Positions 53,765 to 63,298 of a stretch of DNA of 64,000 nt are shown piece after piece. Origin of the DNA: JABMOV01 sp964654545 (GTDB lineage Bacteria; Fidelibacterota; Marinisomatia; Marinisomatales; JABMOV01); NCBI GenBank assembly GCA_964654545.1, contig CAZZIU010000010.1:1-64000 (forward strand), given 5' to 3'. The notes beneath the pieces are model-generated. The model was not told the DNA's origin. It was given only the letters and a program-made list of their open reading frames with translations, and searched no databases. Numbering within the stretch: the first letter of the stretch is position 1; every line of letters begins with the position of its first letter. The position numbers and the translations under genes are program-made.

Positions 53765-55190
53765 GGTTTTGAAAAATTATTGATTGTGCTCTCAGATCCA
53801 ACACACCGGTTTTCAACAAACCTAGAGGGAAGAGAAAAGAAAGGATGATTTTTATTAAATAAGAATTATTAAAGATTAGAGAAGTGATATACGAGGCAAT
53901 CAAAAAAACACCTATCGTTCCAACTTTTCCCCATTCAATTTTCATCGGATACAGTTTACGATTAATAATGAACATTGAACCAGCCATAATCCCAAAGGAA
54001 CTACAGGTCGCTATAGCTGCACCGATTGCCCCATAAAGTGGAATTAGTAGAAGATTTAATCCAATATTTGAAATGGCTCCAATAACTCTTGTCCAGAGCG
54101 CATACCTGGGCTTGTTCTTTAAAAATATTCCAGGTGTCATCAAAATGTAAACACCATAAAATAAGTAACCAAGGGCAATCCAGGGTATCACATCAATCGA
54201 CGAAAGAAAATCTTTGCCAAAAAAGGAATAGCCGAAAATCTCTAATTCAAGCAGAGGTTTCGTCCACAATATCATTAATAGCCAAAGGAGTCCCAAGCTT
54301 GAAAGAACATATGTTGCTGCTCTACTAAATGTCCCATCTAAATTTCCATCGGTACCTTTACTAAGAAAAAATGGTTGCCAGCCCATATTAAACCCTGTTA
54401 CTGCAAGCATCATTAACATGGCTATTTTATAACCGGCATTGTAAATACCAACAGTACTTAGATCTGTTAAATATTTCAGCAAATAACGATCTGCCACCTC
54501 CATGATCATTGCAAAAAGCCCGGCTGGTAAAAATGGCAATGCAAAGGATAAAATGTGCTTCCATTTGGCGAGCGATAGGGATTTGAAGTCGAACCTGTTT
54601 ATGGTGAGTGGAACACTCACAATCAACATGGTGACAGATGCAATTAAATTACTATAAACAACAGCAGAGATACCCAACCCCATTTTGAGTATGAATAATA
54701 AATTGAATCCCATCGTTACCAAAACATTTACCAGGCTCAAAGTGATAAAAGTAATCGGTCGGTTCTCTGAGCGGAACACCAACATAGGGATAGACCAAAT
54801 TGTGTCTAAAACAGTAATGATACCTAGCATTATAATCAATTCAGGGAGTGCAGCTCCCAATATGATTGGTGCAAGAAAATCTTTTAATCCGATGCTGAGT
54901 GCAATAAACGGAATCCCCGTAATCACTAGCGATACCATAATATTTGAAAAAATAGCTTTGCGCTCTGAAAAATCAGCTGGCACATAAAACTTGAGTAGTG
55001 CCGCGCCCAACCCATAACGCATAATCACATTCATAAAAGAAAGGAAGGTATAGAATAATGCAATAATACCATATTCTTTAGGTGAAAAATGATTGGTATA
55101 AAGCGGTAATAATAAGAAGGTAACAAGACGTGTGAGAATGTGTCCTAACCCATAGACAAGCGATTGTTTACCCAATGCGCGAATGGACAT
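53748..55190 (-). CDS. Polysaccharide flippase (Wzx/MurJ-type, MOP superfamily)
   Basis: The 480-residue integral membrane protein has about 14 hydrophobic helices. It starts with LGKQSLVYGLGHILTRLVTFLLLPLYTNHFSPKEYGI, a typical Wzx/RfbX N-terminus with an invariant-type Arg in helix 1. It would flip lipid-linked glycan units across the inner membrane for this operon. Confidence 0.88.
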   Translation of the reverse strand: MSIRALGKQSLVYGLGHILTRLVTFLLLPLYTNHFSPKEYGIIALFYTFLSFMNVIMRYGLGAALLKFYVPADFSERKAIFSNIMVSLVITGIPFIALSIGLKDFLAPIILGAALPELIIMLGIITVLDTIWSIPMLVFRSENRPITFITLSLVNVLVTMGFNLLFILKMGLGISAVVYSNLIASVTMLIVSVPLTINRFDFKSLSLAKWKHILSFALPFLPAGLFAMIMEVADRYLLKYLTDLSTVGIYNAGYKIAMLMMLAVTGFNMGWQPFFLSKGTDGNLDGTFSRAATYVLSSLGLLWLLMILWTKPLLELEIFGYSFFGKDFLSSIDVIPWIALGYLFYGVYILMTPGIFLKNKPRYALWTRVIGAISNIGLNLLLIPLYGAIGAAIATCSSFGIMAGSMFIINRKLYPMKIEWGKVGTIGVFLIASYITSLIFNNSYLIKIILSFLFPLGLLKTGVLDLRAQSIIFQNRDDRK

Positions 55191-55206
55191 TAAAACACCA
55201 TATTTA

Positions 55207-56181
55207 TTATAAACTAAGCTCTAGCGTATCGCGAAACATACCGCTGGCACCAAAATTTTCCTTGAATCGCGCAAGCCCCATATTTGGATCTTCATTAACT
55301 GTAAATATCCCAAAATCAAAAACCAGGTAACCATTTTCAATTGCCCATTCAAAAATAGAATAAAATAATAGGTTCAACGCCCGCGATTCCTGATATGCTT
55401 CATCATGACTGATGTAAAAAGCCAGCACCACGTTATCGGTAGCCATAAAATTTACTACCCCAGCAACCATTTTATTGTCGTAATAGGCGCCAAACAAATT
55501 AATTCTATCGGGAAACAGATCTTTTAATCGCAATAGTTCTTCAAGTGAGTGGGTTGGTTTTACACCGTGACGAATACTTAAATTTTTCTCCAGGATGTGA
55601 TAAAACGTACTGTAATCGTCTGATTGACGAATGGTTACCCCAAGTCGTTTTGCTTTTCTAACGGCCCGTCGGTGTGACGGCCTAAATTTCTCGAGATTTT
55701 GTTCGATAGACTTTTCTAAAAAGAGAATACTTGATATTTCTCGCTTGGCATATTTAAAACCCTGCTTTACCAATGCAAAATCCATATAATTTGATAATCG
55801 TTTGTTGTATATCGTGGGAGGAAGCGTCAATTTGATACCACTAAAGCGTTGCTCATGGGCATAGTGTTTTAATGACGCGACCAGATCCAATGAATCGGCG
55901 AAGGATAAATGTTCGGGTACGATAAACGATCCGTAAGATGAACCAGGATGGGAGATGAGCCACGTTTGTCCTTCCACATTACGTTCCGCCGCTGGAAACA
56001 ATGCCAAAACTTTACCTTTCTTACTGAAGGTGAGGCTGTGATCAGCAAATCGATTTGCGGGATGGTAAGATAAAAACCTGCGAGTATGAAACATGGTACC
56101 GTTATTCATGGACCATACAACGTCATCCCATTGCTGGAAGTCAACAGTAAATCGATTGCAATCTATTGTGGTTTTTGCCAT
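55207..56181 (-). CDS. GNAT/FemAB-like acyltransferase
   Basis: The 324-residue protein has the double-GNAT architecture of FemAB/PEP-CTERM-associated acyltransferases. It contains MFHTRRFLSYH near the start, PSHRRAVRKAKRLGV in the middle, and GVVNFMATDNVVLAFYISHDEAY followed by LLFYSIFEWAIENGYLVFDFG. Such proteins transfer acyl or aminoacyl groups to glycans or lipids. It is the first gene of the polysaccharide operon. The 117-bp upstream gap is the likely promoter region, but no clear promoter boxes could be picked. Confidence 0.78.
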   Translation of the reverse strand: MAKTTIDCNRFTVDFQQWDDVVWSMNNGTMFHTRRFLSYHPANRFADHSLTFSKKGKVLALFPAAERNVEGQTWLISHPGSSYGSFIVPEHLSFADSLDLVASLKHYAHEQRFSGIKLTLPPTIYNKRLSNYMDFALVKQGFKYAKREISSILFLEKSIEQNLEKFRPSHRRAVRKAKRLGVTIRQSDDYSTFYHILEKNLSIRHGVKPTHSLEELLRLKDLFPDRINLFGAYYDNKMVAGVVNFMATDNVVLAFYISHDEAYQESRALNLLFYSIFEWAIENGYLVFDFGIFTVNEDPNMGLARFKENFGASGMFRDTLELSL

Positions 56182-56298
56182 GATGATATTTCGGTGATGG
56201 TCAACATATGAAAGAAATTAGGGGAACAAAGTTCCCTGAGTAAAGAACAGAATCAGAACGTCAGTGGCCTCCTGTCATGGCTTTAAATTACAGAAACA

Positions 56299-57126
56299 CT
56301 AATGCAATAATTTGAGGTTGGATAAATAAGCGCAGTGATCCGAAGCCACAGAATCCTGTATCACTGATGTACTGATAATCCGCCAAGCCGATCCTGGGAA
56401 AACCATAATATAATCAATTTTCATTTGAGGGGTTTTTGAGGGAAAAGTGGGCTCAGGATGGGAACTGTCAAATGTGGGCTTCCAACGAGAAACCAGAATG
56501 TTAATCGGAGCGCTACCGGGCACGGCATTTAAATCACCAGCCAATATTATAGGATACGTGGAAAGCGCAAACAAGTTATTTATGCGCTTTACCTGAGCTA
56601 TTCTTTCTTTTTCATCCTTTTTATAATCCAAATGGGTACTGATAAAAGACACGGTATCCCCGTTGGAAAGAACCGTGGTGGCGTACAATGCAATACGTGG
56701 TTCATGGTTGGGCGCATGCGGAAGAGAAAGCACATTGCTAGCGAGAAGGGGGGTTTTGGATAAAATCCCATTCCCATACGCCCCATTGTCGTATGACATT
56801 GCCTTTCCAAACAGAGGGAGCATTTTCGTCCGCAACCCTAATTCCTTTACCAGATCCATTCCGTGTGTACGATCTGTCAGAGAATCTACTTCCTGTAGCG
56901 CCACCAGGTCTGGATCGGCCTTGTTAATTACATCGGCAATTACATCCAGATTAAAATCACCGCGCATCGTTTCCCCATGATAAATATTATACGTCAGGAC
57001 ACGAATATTTGTGACAGATGTATCGGATACAGTTTGCGAAAAAACAATCGAAATAAAAAGGGGTAAAAGAAAGCATGCCCACAAACAGGATTGCAAAAAG
57101 GGATGGGGCTGTGCTTTTCTCAACAC
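56299..57126 (-). CDS. Secreted endonuclease/exonuclease/phosphatase-fold protein
   Basis: The 275-residue protein has a signal peptide ending near IVFSQ. The EEP metal-site motifs then appear in order: LTYNIYHG, ALQEVDS, GNGILSK, ISTHLDY, AGDLNAVPGS, KIDYIMV and SDHCAYL. Enzymes of this fold cut DNA, phosphodiesters or phosphoinositides. Export suggests a nutrient-scavenging phosphodiesterase or nuclease. It is a single gene. A weak hairpin (GGGAAC/GTTCCC) lies downstream near 56222-56236. Confidence 0.88.
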   Translation of the reverse strand: MLRKAQPHPFLQSCLWACFLLPLFISIVFSQTVSDTSVTNIRVLTYNIYHGETMRGDFNLDVIADVINKADPDLVALQEVDSLTDRTHGMDLVKELGLRTKMLPLFGKAMSYDNGAYGNGILSKTPLLASNVLSLPHAPNHEPRIALYATTVLSNGDTVSFISTHLDYKKDEKERIAQVKRINNLFALSTYPIILAGDLNAVPGSAPINILVSRWKPTFDSSHPEPTFPSKTPQMKIDYIMVFPGSAWRIISTSVIQDSVASDHCAYLSNLKLLH

Positions 57127-57161
57127 GGTTTTACATATTCAATTTCGTTGAAATATCGATT

Positions 57162-57740
57162 CTAGAGCTCCACATCAAGATTATATTTATGAAGTAACCC
57201 AGGCAAACCCATTATCGAAAATCGGGCATTGGTTAGACGATTGTTTTCTGGATCAATTTGGAAGTTTTTAGCAGTCGTAAAGTCGGCATTTTCCAGGCTG
57301 GTATGATCAAATTGAACACGAGTTAAGTCACAAGTGTCAAAAAATAATCCTGATAAGTTTGCATTGGTAAAATCCGCATCGTGGAGCTCACAGCTCTTAA
57401 ATTCGCAATCTGTCAAATCCAGACCCTCAAACACGGACATATTTAATCGACAGTCATAAAAACGTAGCTTTATAATGAACGGGTGAATCTCTTTAAACGC
57501 CAAACCGAAGAGTTTGCAATTTTTAAACACGGCGTCCCTGAAAGCAGTGCCCGATATTTTAGCTGAACTCAAATCGCAATTACTAAATTGGCACCCTTCA
57601 AACGATGAATTTCTCAGATCCACATCAGTGAAAATGCAATGATTGAAAGTACAGTTATCGTATTCACCCTGGGCAAACAAATTCAGAGTATAATTATCGT
57701 TTTCAAATTCTTTATCAACGTGATATACTGATTCTGTCAT
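57162..57740 (-). CDS. Pentapeptide-repeat protein
   Basis: The 192-residue protein is mostly tandem pentapeptides of the A(D/N)Lxx/F type, for example FEGCQFSNCDLSSAKISGTAF and ANLSGLFFDTCDLTRVQFD. This forms a right-handed quadrilateral beta-helix. Qnr proteins of this fold mimic DNA and protect gyrase, but many relatives have no known role. It ends with GLPGLLHKYNLDVEL, a tail I associate with related proteins in Bacteroidota. It precedes the EEP gene by 35 bases. Confidence 0.88.
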   Translation of the reverse strand: MTESVYHVDKEFENDNYTLNLFAQGEYDNCTFNHCIFTDVDLRNSSFEGCQFSNCDLSSAKISGTAFRDAVFKNCKLFGLAFKEIHPFIIKLRFYDCRLNMSVFEGLDLTDCEFKSCELHDADFTNANLSGLFFDTCDLTRVQFDHTSLENADFTTAKNFQIDPENNRLTNARFSIMGLPGLLHKYNLDVEL

Positions 57741-57849
57741 AGTTGCTACCAGTGTTTATTGGGGAATTCGTGGGACACAATTTTTCTACTATTGAGCATT
57801 GTCCGTTATAATGTAAAAATATTTTGGCAGCAGGAAGCACATGAAACGA

Positions 57850-58647
57850 TTATGAATGATCTGCGAATCGCCAGAACGCCAGCGTACCCAAAAGTCCCAA
57901 AAGACTTGACAGGATTAAAATAATATAGCTGGCGATTGTTAATTCCATTCCTTCCGTACCCGGAGGCATTCCAATAAGTCCTGGAATAGACCAAGGGAAA
58001 TAGGGGCCGAGCCCTAATAAACCGGAAAAATTGGCCATTATGAGCGTTAGAATTACAAAACCAAAAGGGACCAGATAGCCGCGACTATAGCAAGCAAAAA
58101 AAGCCACTGGTGTACATAGTGTAATATTTAATAAGGTCGTAATCGTAAAAATCACTACGTTTTGCGACAAAGCCTGCTTGGAAAATTCCGGCAGCTCCAT
58201 TGAGAAACCAATAAGCAGACTAACAGCATAAAATATAATCGATAGGAGAACAGACCACATTGCAACTACCACAAACTTTGCCATGACAATGTAATGTCTT
58301 GATATTGGCAAGACGATAATGTCCTTAAACGTGTTTTCGCTAAACTCACGGCCAAATATCCAACTTGTAACAAAACCAATTCCAACCGGACCAATTCCAG
58401 CAAGCCCCATCATCAGCAATTTAAAAAAGGAGGGCCAGCTTGCATCACCAAATTTCATCATTTCTGCTTTGTCGCCAATGATTCCCAATTTAGCAGAGAT
58501 TTCCGGATGCATCTGCGCAAACATAATCAGGGACATCATCCCGGGTACGACAATGAAAAAAATAACAGTACCCCAGAGAATTCTGGACTTCCATGCTTTT
58601 AAAATTTCTGCCCACAGCGCTACCAGGAAAATGTTGTATTTATTCAT
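57850..58647 (-). CDS. ABC-2 type transporter permease
   Basis: The 265-residue protein has six hydrophobic helices and the ABC-2 pattern of a large first loop. The ATG at 58647 overlaps the last codons of the ATPase gene by 8 bases (ATGAATAA) and begins MNKYNIFLVALWAEILKAW, a typical permease start. The frame is also open to 58698, but that would lie inside the ATPase gene. It should pair with that ATPase as an exporter. Confidence 0.88.
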   Translation of the reverse strand: MNKYNIFLVALWAEILKAWKSRILWGTVIFFIVVPGMMSLIMFAQMHPEISAKLGIIGDKAEMMKFGDASWPSFFKLLMMGLAGIGPVGIGFVTSWIFGREFSENTFKDIIVLPISRHYIVMAKFVVVAMWSVLLSIIFYAVSLLIGFSMELPEFSKQALSQNVVIFTITTLLNITLCTPVAFFACYSRGYLVPFGFVILTLIMANFSGLLGLGPYFPWSIPGLIGMPPGTEGMELTIASYIILILSSLLGLLGTLAFWRFADHS

Positions 58648-59557
58648 TATGCACCCCGATAGTACGGAGGAAATAGGATTCCAGATCTTCTTCCTCAACT
58701 TTTAATAATACAGGGGGACAATTTTCGTTTACCAACACCTGAGCGATAGAAGCCGGATTTGAAATTGCTTTATCATCGTAGACCTCCAGCTGCAATTCTC
58801 TGCTCTTTACAGGGTTATAACCGGACTGCACTAAAATTTCATTTGCCCGATCATTGTCCGCTGTATCGATTAAAACCCGTTTTTTACATAGTGCTTTTAA
58901 TTCTCCAGAATCAAATTCTTTCACAAGTCGGCCATGGTGGATAATTCCGATCCGCGTAGCAAAACGGGATACTTCACCCAATATGTGGCTTGAAATAAAA
59001 ATTGTCACACCGTGGTTCTGTGCTAAATCCACCAGCATTTCCCTAATTTCAAAAATCCCCGCTGGATCCAATCCGTTAGTGGGTTCATCCAGAATGAGAA
59101 TATCAGGATTGTGCATTAAGGCTTTTGCTAGTCCCAGGCGTTGTTTGTTTCCATGCGATAAATTTTTCGCCTTTCGATTTACATATGGCTCAAGGCGCAA
59201 TTTGGCTACAATGGTTTCGACTGTCCCACTTTTCGGGAGAAACCGAAGTCTGCGAAATAATTCCAAATTTTCCCGTATGGTTAAATCAGGATACGCGTAT
59301 GGGATTTCGACGAGTGACCCAATTCGTTTTAATAACGCAATGTCATTTGTAGTAATTTTTCCCCCACGGATAAATGCTGATCCGGACGAGGGTTTGATCA
59401 TACCTAAAAGCATGCGAATTGTGGTAGTCTTACCAGCTCCGTTCAACCCAAGAAAACCATATATTTCTCCATCGCGAACATTAAGGGAAAGGTCGGATAC
59501 GGCATGGACATCGCTAAATGTTTTAGAAATATTTTCAGTCCGAATCATATTTTCCAA
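58640..59557 (-). CDS. ABC transporter ATPase (BcrA/NatA-like)
   Basis: The 305-residue protein has Walker A GLNGAGKT at 37-44, the Q-loop region SLVEIPYAYPDLTIRENL, the signature LSHGNKQRLGLAKALMHNP (a variant of LSGGQ), Walker B ILILDEPTNGLDP and the H-loop SSHILGEV. This type is linked to peptide, lantibiotic or Na+ export. The substrate is unknown. It is cotranscribed with the permease just downstream. Confidence 0.92.
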   Translation of the reverse strand: MENMIRTENISKTFSDVHAVSDLSLNVRDGEIYGFLGLNGAGKTTTIRMLLGMIKPSSGSAFIRGGKITTNDIALLKRIGSLVEIPYAYPDLTIRENLELFRRLRFLPKSGTVETIVAKLRLEPYVNRKAKNLSHGNKQRLGLAKALMHNPDILILDEPTNGLDPAGIFEIREMLVDLAQNHGVTIFISSHILGEVSRFATRIGIIHHGRLVKEFDSGELKALCKKRVLIDTADNDRANEILVQSGYNPVKSRELQLEVYDDKAISNPASIAQVLVNENCPPVLLKVEEEDLESYFLRTIGVHNE

Positions 59558-59600
59558 TACAAGGCTCCGGGTATATATTTAAGGGGTTTCATCCTGTCAA

Positions 59601-59966
59601 TCAAGAAAAGGACTTCGGTAAATTGATAATTGTGCCGCCATTTTTCAACACTTCTTCTCGAACGATTATTTCAAGTTCCTTCAGTTCTCGCAGTATAGAA
59701 TCTGGATGCTCATCATTTTTGTATTCCAATTCGGATACTATTTCAAAGGAAAAATTGTCTTCGCCTGATTCCATCCATGATTTTTGAAATTCCTTGTTCG
59801 GAAAACTTCCAAAATTGAGCTGAAATTTTTGACGATTCCACAACGAGTTAATGTCCGTACTGCAACCAATAAAAACATGGTTGTTGGCAACATTACGGAT
59901 TTGAAATACTCCTCGTACAGGTTTCATACGCAAATATTCTTTTTTTAATTCTTTTTTAGTTTTCAT
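59601..59966 (-). CDS. GIY-YIG nuclease-fold protein
   Basis: The 121-residue protein has a modified GIY-YIG core: GVFQI for GIY, HVFIGCST for YIG, then a basic LWNRQKFQLN helix, FQKSWMESGEDNFSFEIV and a final ILRELKELEIIVRE helix. It resembles small stand-alone GIY-YIG proteins of unknown target. It overlaps the YdeI-like gene upstream by 11 bases. Confidence 0.75.
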   Translation of the reverse strand: MKTKKELKKEYLRMKPVRGVFQIRNVANNHVFIGCSTDINSLWNRQKFQLNFGSFPNKEFQKSWMESGEDNFSFEIVSELEYKNDEHPDSILRELKELEIIVREEVLKNGGTIINLPKSFS

Positions 59967-60270
59967 GGGTCACAGGTATTTGTGAAATTTTTCCGGACCA
60001 CTTCATTTTCATATAAAGATCGCCTCGTTTTAGCTCATCAAGCATTTGTGCCAAACGTTTCTGCTTGGTTTCTTCGCGCTTTGCTCTCGTTATCCAACCG
60101 ATATAATCATTTTGTTGATATGGCGGTCGAGAATGGTAAGCTTTCATGAGATGGCCAGCCTCAAGTTTCTCTTTGACAAACGCAGGCATAGGATAAGTTG
60201 AGCGCTTCAGTGATCTAAATTTTTTCACCATATATTTTTCCGAAATAATGGATGGTGAAGTTAACTGCAT
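59956..60270 (-). CDS. YdeI/OmpD-associated family protein
   Basis: The 104-residue protein contains the family C-terminal block YPMPAFVKEKLEAGHLMKAY, SRPPYQQNDYIGWITRAKREETKQKRL and QMLDELKRGDLYMKMKW. The biochemical role is unknown. The start is uncertain: ATG 60270 gives the length stated, while an internal Met 14 codons later would also fit. It diverges from eno across 97 bases. Confidence 0.8.
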   Translation of the reverse strand: MQLTSPSIISEKYMVKKFRSLKRSTYPMPAFVKEKLEAGHLMKAYHSRPPYQQNDYIGWITRAKREETKQKRLAQMLDELKRGDLYMKMKWSGKISQIPVTHEN

Positions 60271-60367
60271 TTTCTATAACGGGACGAATTGAATAAGACG
60301 GGTTTGTCTTACAAATGGAAACTTCCATTATATCTATCTAATTTGAGTCTTTCATTTTGAGGAAATT

Positions 60368-61651
60368 ATGCCGGATACAAAAATTAAAAACGTATTTGCC
60401 CGCCAGATTCTTGATTCTAGAGGGAATCCTACAATTGAAGTGGACGTAACCTTGGGTAGCGGTGTCATTGGCCGTGCAGCAGTGCCCTCCGGGGCATCCA
60501 CAGGAGAGCACGAAGCGGTGGAACTTCGCGATGGCGATAAATCCCAATTTTTAGGTAAAAGTGTATCAAAAGCCATTGAGCACGTAAATACTGTTATCAA
60601 GGATGCGGTCAGGGGGCAAAGCGCCTCTGATCAAAAGAAGCTTGACGAAACCATGATTGTGCTTGATGGCACACCTAACAAATCACGATTAGGAGCGAAT
60701 GCAATTCTGGGAGTATCCATGGCGGCGGCGCACGCTTCAGCAAAGAGCATGGACGTGCCATTATTCCAATATTTAAATCCAAATGCCCGCGTATTGCCCA
60801 TGCCAATGATGAATATTTTAAATGGGGGGTCGCATGCGGACAACAATGTGGATATTCAGGAATTTATGGTGTTTCCGGTTGGTGCGCATTCGTTTGCAGA
60901 AGCCCTGCAAATGGGAACCGAAACATTTCATCATTTAAAAAAAGTATTATCTGGAAAAGGTTTGAATACAGCTGTCGGCGATGAGGGGGGATTTGCACCA
61001 GACCTGAGATCCAATGAAGAGGCCGTGGAAGTAATTCTGGAAGCGATAGAAAAAGCCGGATATAAAGCAGGACAGGATATTTGGATTGCCCTTGATGCGG
61101 CTGCCAGTGAATTTTATGAAAATGGATTATACAACCTTGCATCAGAAAACCGCAAATTAACGTCAGAACAAATGGTCGCATTTCTAAATGATTTGGTAGA
61201 AAAATACCCCATACTATCAGTGGAAGATGGATTAAGCGAAGACGACTGGGAAGGCTGGAAACACCTGAATGCAGTATTGGGAAAAAAATGTCAAATCGTT
61301 GGAGACGACTTAACTGTCACAAATTTAACACGCTTGCAACGAGCCATTGATGAATCGTCAATGAATGCAATTTTAATCAAACTGAACCAGATTGGGACAG
61401 TCACCGAAACACAGGACGCTATGAAACTAGCAGAATCTGCAGGTTTTGCAGCCGTGGTTTCTCACCGCTCCGGCGAAACAGAAGATACGACTATCGCTGA
61501 TTTTTCGGTGGCCATGGGAATGGGCCAAATCAAAACCGGATCTGCCAGTCGTACCGATCGGATTTGTAAATACAACCAATTATTGCGAATCGAAGAATCA
61601 CTGGGCAACCGTGCTGTTTACCCTGGAATTGATATATTAGGGCATAGATGA
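60368..61651 (+). CDS. eno: Enolase
   Basis: Enolase converts 2-phosphoglycerate to phosphoenolpyruvate in glycolysis. The 427 residues are full length. They include RQILDSRGNPTIEVDV, the SGASTGEHEAVELRDGD loop, GGSHADNNVDIQEFM, SVEDGLSEDDW, ILIKLNQIGTVTET with the catalytic Lys region, and SHRSGETEDTTIADFSV. A GAGGAAAT ribosome site precedes the ATG. Its stop overlaps the next gene by 4 bases. Confidence 0.98.
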   Translation: MPDTKIKNVFARQILDSRGNPTIEVDVTLGSGVIGRAAVPSGASTGEHEAVELRDGDKSQFLGKSVSKAIEHVNTVIKDAVRGQSASDQKKLDETMIVLDGTPNKSRLGANAILGVSMAAAHASAKSMDVPLFQYLNPNARVLPMPMMNILNGGSHADNNVDIQEFMVFPVGAHSFAEALQMGTETFHHLKKVLSGKGLNTAVGDEGGFAPDLRSNEEAVEVILEAIEKAGYKAGQDIWIALDAAASEFYENGLYNLASENRKLTSEQMVAFLNDLVEKYPILSVEDGLSEDDWEGWKHLNAVLGKKCQIVGDDLTVTNLTRLQRAIDESSMNAILIKLNQIGTVTETQDAMKLAESAGFAAVVSHRSGETEDTTIADFSVAMGMGQIKTGSASRTDRICKYNQLLRIEESLGNRAVYPGIDILGHR

Positions 61652-61995
61652 TGGGCTCAAAAAAAGGTCGTCGTAGAACCACATCAACAAGAGCAGGAAC
61701 GGAATTTCAACGCAAATTCATCCGCGGTTTTCTTATGCTGATTGGGATTACATTGGTTATCATTTTTGTCTTTGGCGATCATGGTGTATACCAATTGATG
61801 CGTTTGAAGCAGGAACGCAAGGAAACACAGGCAATGATTACAAAATTGCGCGAGCAGCGCAAACAATTGGAAGATGAAAAATATAAATTAGAAACAGATT
61901 TGGATTATATCGAGAAACTGGCCCGGGAAAAATACCGGATGGCGAAAAAAGGGGAAAAGGTATTTAAAGTGATCCCGGAGGAAAAAAAGGATTAG
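61648..61995 (+). CDS. FtsB/DivIC-like septum formation protein
   Basis: The 115-residue protein has a basic N-terminus, one membrane helix (about 28-45) and a coiled coil (about 50-95) ending LARE-KYRMAKKGEKVFKV, the septum formation initiator pattern. FtsB/DivIC proteins bridge FtsQ and FtsL in the divisome. The placement directly after eno is the same as for ftsB in many Proteobacteria, which strengthens the call. Confidence 0.88.
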   Translation: MMGSKKGRRRTTSTRAGTEFQRKFIRGFLMLIGITLVIIFVFGDHGVYQLMRLKQERKETQAMITKLREQRKQLEDEKYKLETDLDYIEKLAREKYRMAKKGEKVFKVIPEEKKD

Positions 61996-62567
61996 AAACC
62001 CAGCCGATAAAAGACTTCGTCTCCACCACCAAGCTTAGATTTACAAATTAATTCCACATTAGAAGGTTGTTTTTTAAAATCAAAATACAGTTCCGCCGTG
62101 ATGGACTGTTTTGGAGCAATTATAGCCATATCCTGGTATTTCCCTTTAAAAGGATTTAGCTCTCCCTTATTTTCATTTTTGTCAGTGATTTTAGTCATCA
62201 TCATCGCTGAGAAGTCAAAAGATTTTGAGCGTTGATTTGTAATTTTTACTTTTACAGCCACCTGTTTATCCACAATCCGGGCAGAAAGAACATTGTATTT
62301 TATTTGATCGGCAAATTGATCCGTACCCACCGGTAAAGCAACTCTCGGATCCTCAAACGCCGATACCGGAATGTAGACATCGACGGTCGTTTTAATATAC
62401 TGTTTGGATTTATCTAGCTTTGTTTTGGTTACGACAATTCCTGCATCAAGATTTCCAATAGGTTTATCATTGGTGGGGTTAAGGTAAACGGGAGTGGACT
62501 CTATCAATTTGGTCGATTGTGAAAACAATAATCCGCATGATAGCAGAATAAAGATTGCATAACGCAT
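61992..62567 (-). CDS. Secreted hypothetical protein
   Basis: The 191-residue protein has a signal peptide ending near LLFSQ. A short SH3-like start (TPVYLNPTNDKPIGNLDAGIVV ... VDVYIPVSAFEDP) is followed by a beta-rich region like DUF4352-type domains (VKVKITNQRSKSFDFSAMMM ... IIAPKQSITAELYFDF). It is probably periplasmic. It lies 5 bases after motB and may belong to the motor operon. It overlaps ftsB tail to tail by 4 bases. Confidence 0.65.
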   Translation of the reverse strand: MRYAIFILLSCGLLFSQSTKLIESTPVYLNPTNDKPIGNLDAGIVVTKTKLDKSKQYIKTTVDVYIPVSAFEDPRVALPVGTDQFADQIKYNVLSARIVDKQVAVKVKITNQRSKSFDFSAMMMTKITDKNENKGELNPFKGKYQDMAIIAPKQSITAELYFDFKKQPSNVELICKSKLGGGDEVFYRLGF

Positions 62568-62572
62568 ATGGA

Positions 62573-63295
62573 TTACCCTGTGAGTGTCTTGGTTTTGATA
62601 AAGGCGTCCAGATATATTTCAACCCGCCTGTTTTTCGCCCGAGCTTCCTGAAGGTCAATAGGGTTCATACCAACTTCGTTCATGGAGATTACAGGACGAA
62701 ATTCACCGTATCCCATGGCGGAAAATTTTTCTTCAGGTATTTGCGAATATTCACTTAAAAGTTTAACAATATTCAGAGCTCTGGCTGTTGATAAATCCCA
62801 GTTGGATTCAAATCTTGCAGATGTGGGTAGAGCCAAATCATCTGTATGCCCCTCACATCGAATCTCCACATTCAGATACCCACCCCGTTTTTTAATAGCG
62901 TCCAGCAAGTTGCGGTACCGCGGATCATCATCGACGTTTAGAACCTTTGACACACGGATAATGCTACCGATTTGGCGTAAGAGAGGGTGGACTATTTGAC
63001 GGACATCCGCTTCCATGGAGCCGAATAATTCACCACTTGCCATGGTAATCTTTACGCCCTTTGTGACGCGCTGCACTGACACGTAGGAAGATTCGATATC
63101 CTGTAGCTCTTCGTATGTTTCATCCAATAGCATATTGATGACACGGTCGATATGTTTTTCCGCGTCATTTAATATGACAAGTAAGAGAATAAAGAAGGTT
63201 AATAATAAAGTAACTAAATCAGCATAGGTGACAGCCCAAGCCGTGCTTTTGGCCTTCGCTTCCGAGACGGAAACGCCGTATTTTCTTCCAGCCAC
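62573..63295 (-). CDS. motB: MotB-family stator protein with OmpA-like domain
   Basis: The 240-residue protein has one membrane helix (about 20-42) carrying the ion-binding Asp D26 in VTYADLVTLLLTFF. A linker follows, then an OmpA/MotB peptidoglycan-binding domain (about 130-230) with IRCEGHTDDLALP, NWDLSTARALNIV, GYGEFRPV and AKNRRVEIYL. With MotA it forms the ion channel of the flagellar motor. It follows motA by 3 bases. Confidence 0.9.
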   Translation of the reverse strand: MAGRKYGVSVSEAKAKSTAWAVTYADLVTLLLTFFILLLVILNDAEKHIDRVINMLLDETYEELQDIESSYVSVQRVTKGVKITMASGELFGSMEADVRQIVHPLLRQIGSIIRVSKVLNVDDDPRYRNLLDAIKKRGGYLNVEIRCEGHTDDLALPTSARFESNWDLSTARALNIVKLLSEYSQIPEEKFSAMGYGEFRPVISMNEVGMNPIDLQEARAKNRRVEIYLDAFIKTKTLTG

Positions 63296-63298
63296 GGA

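Noticed and set aside
56222..56236. GGGAAC/GTTCCC hairpin downstream of the EEP gene
   Set aside because: The stem is 6 bp with a poor T tail; kept only as a remark in the gene entry.
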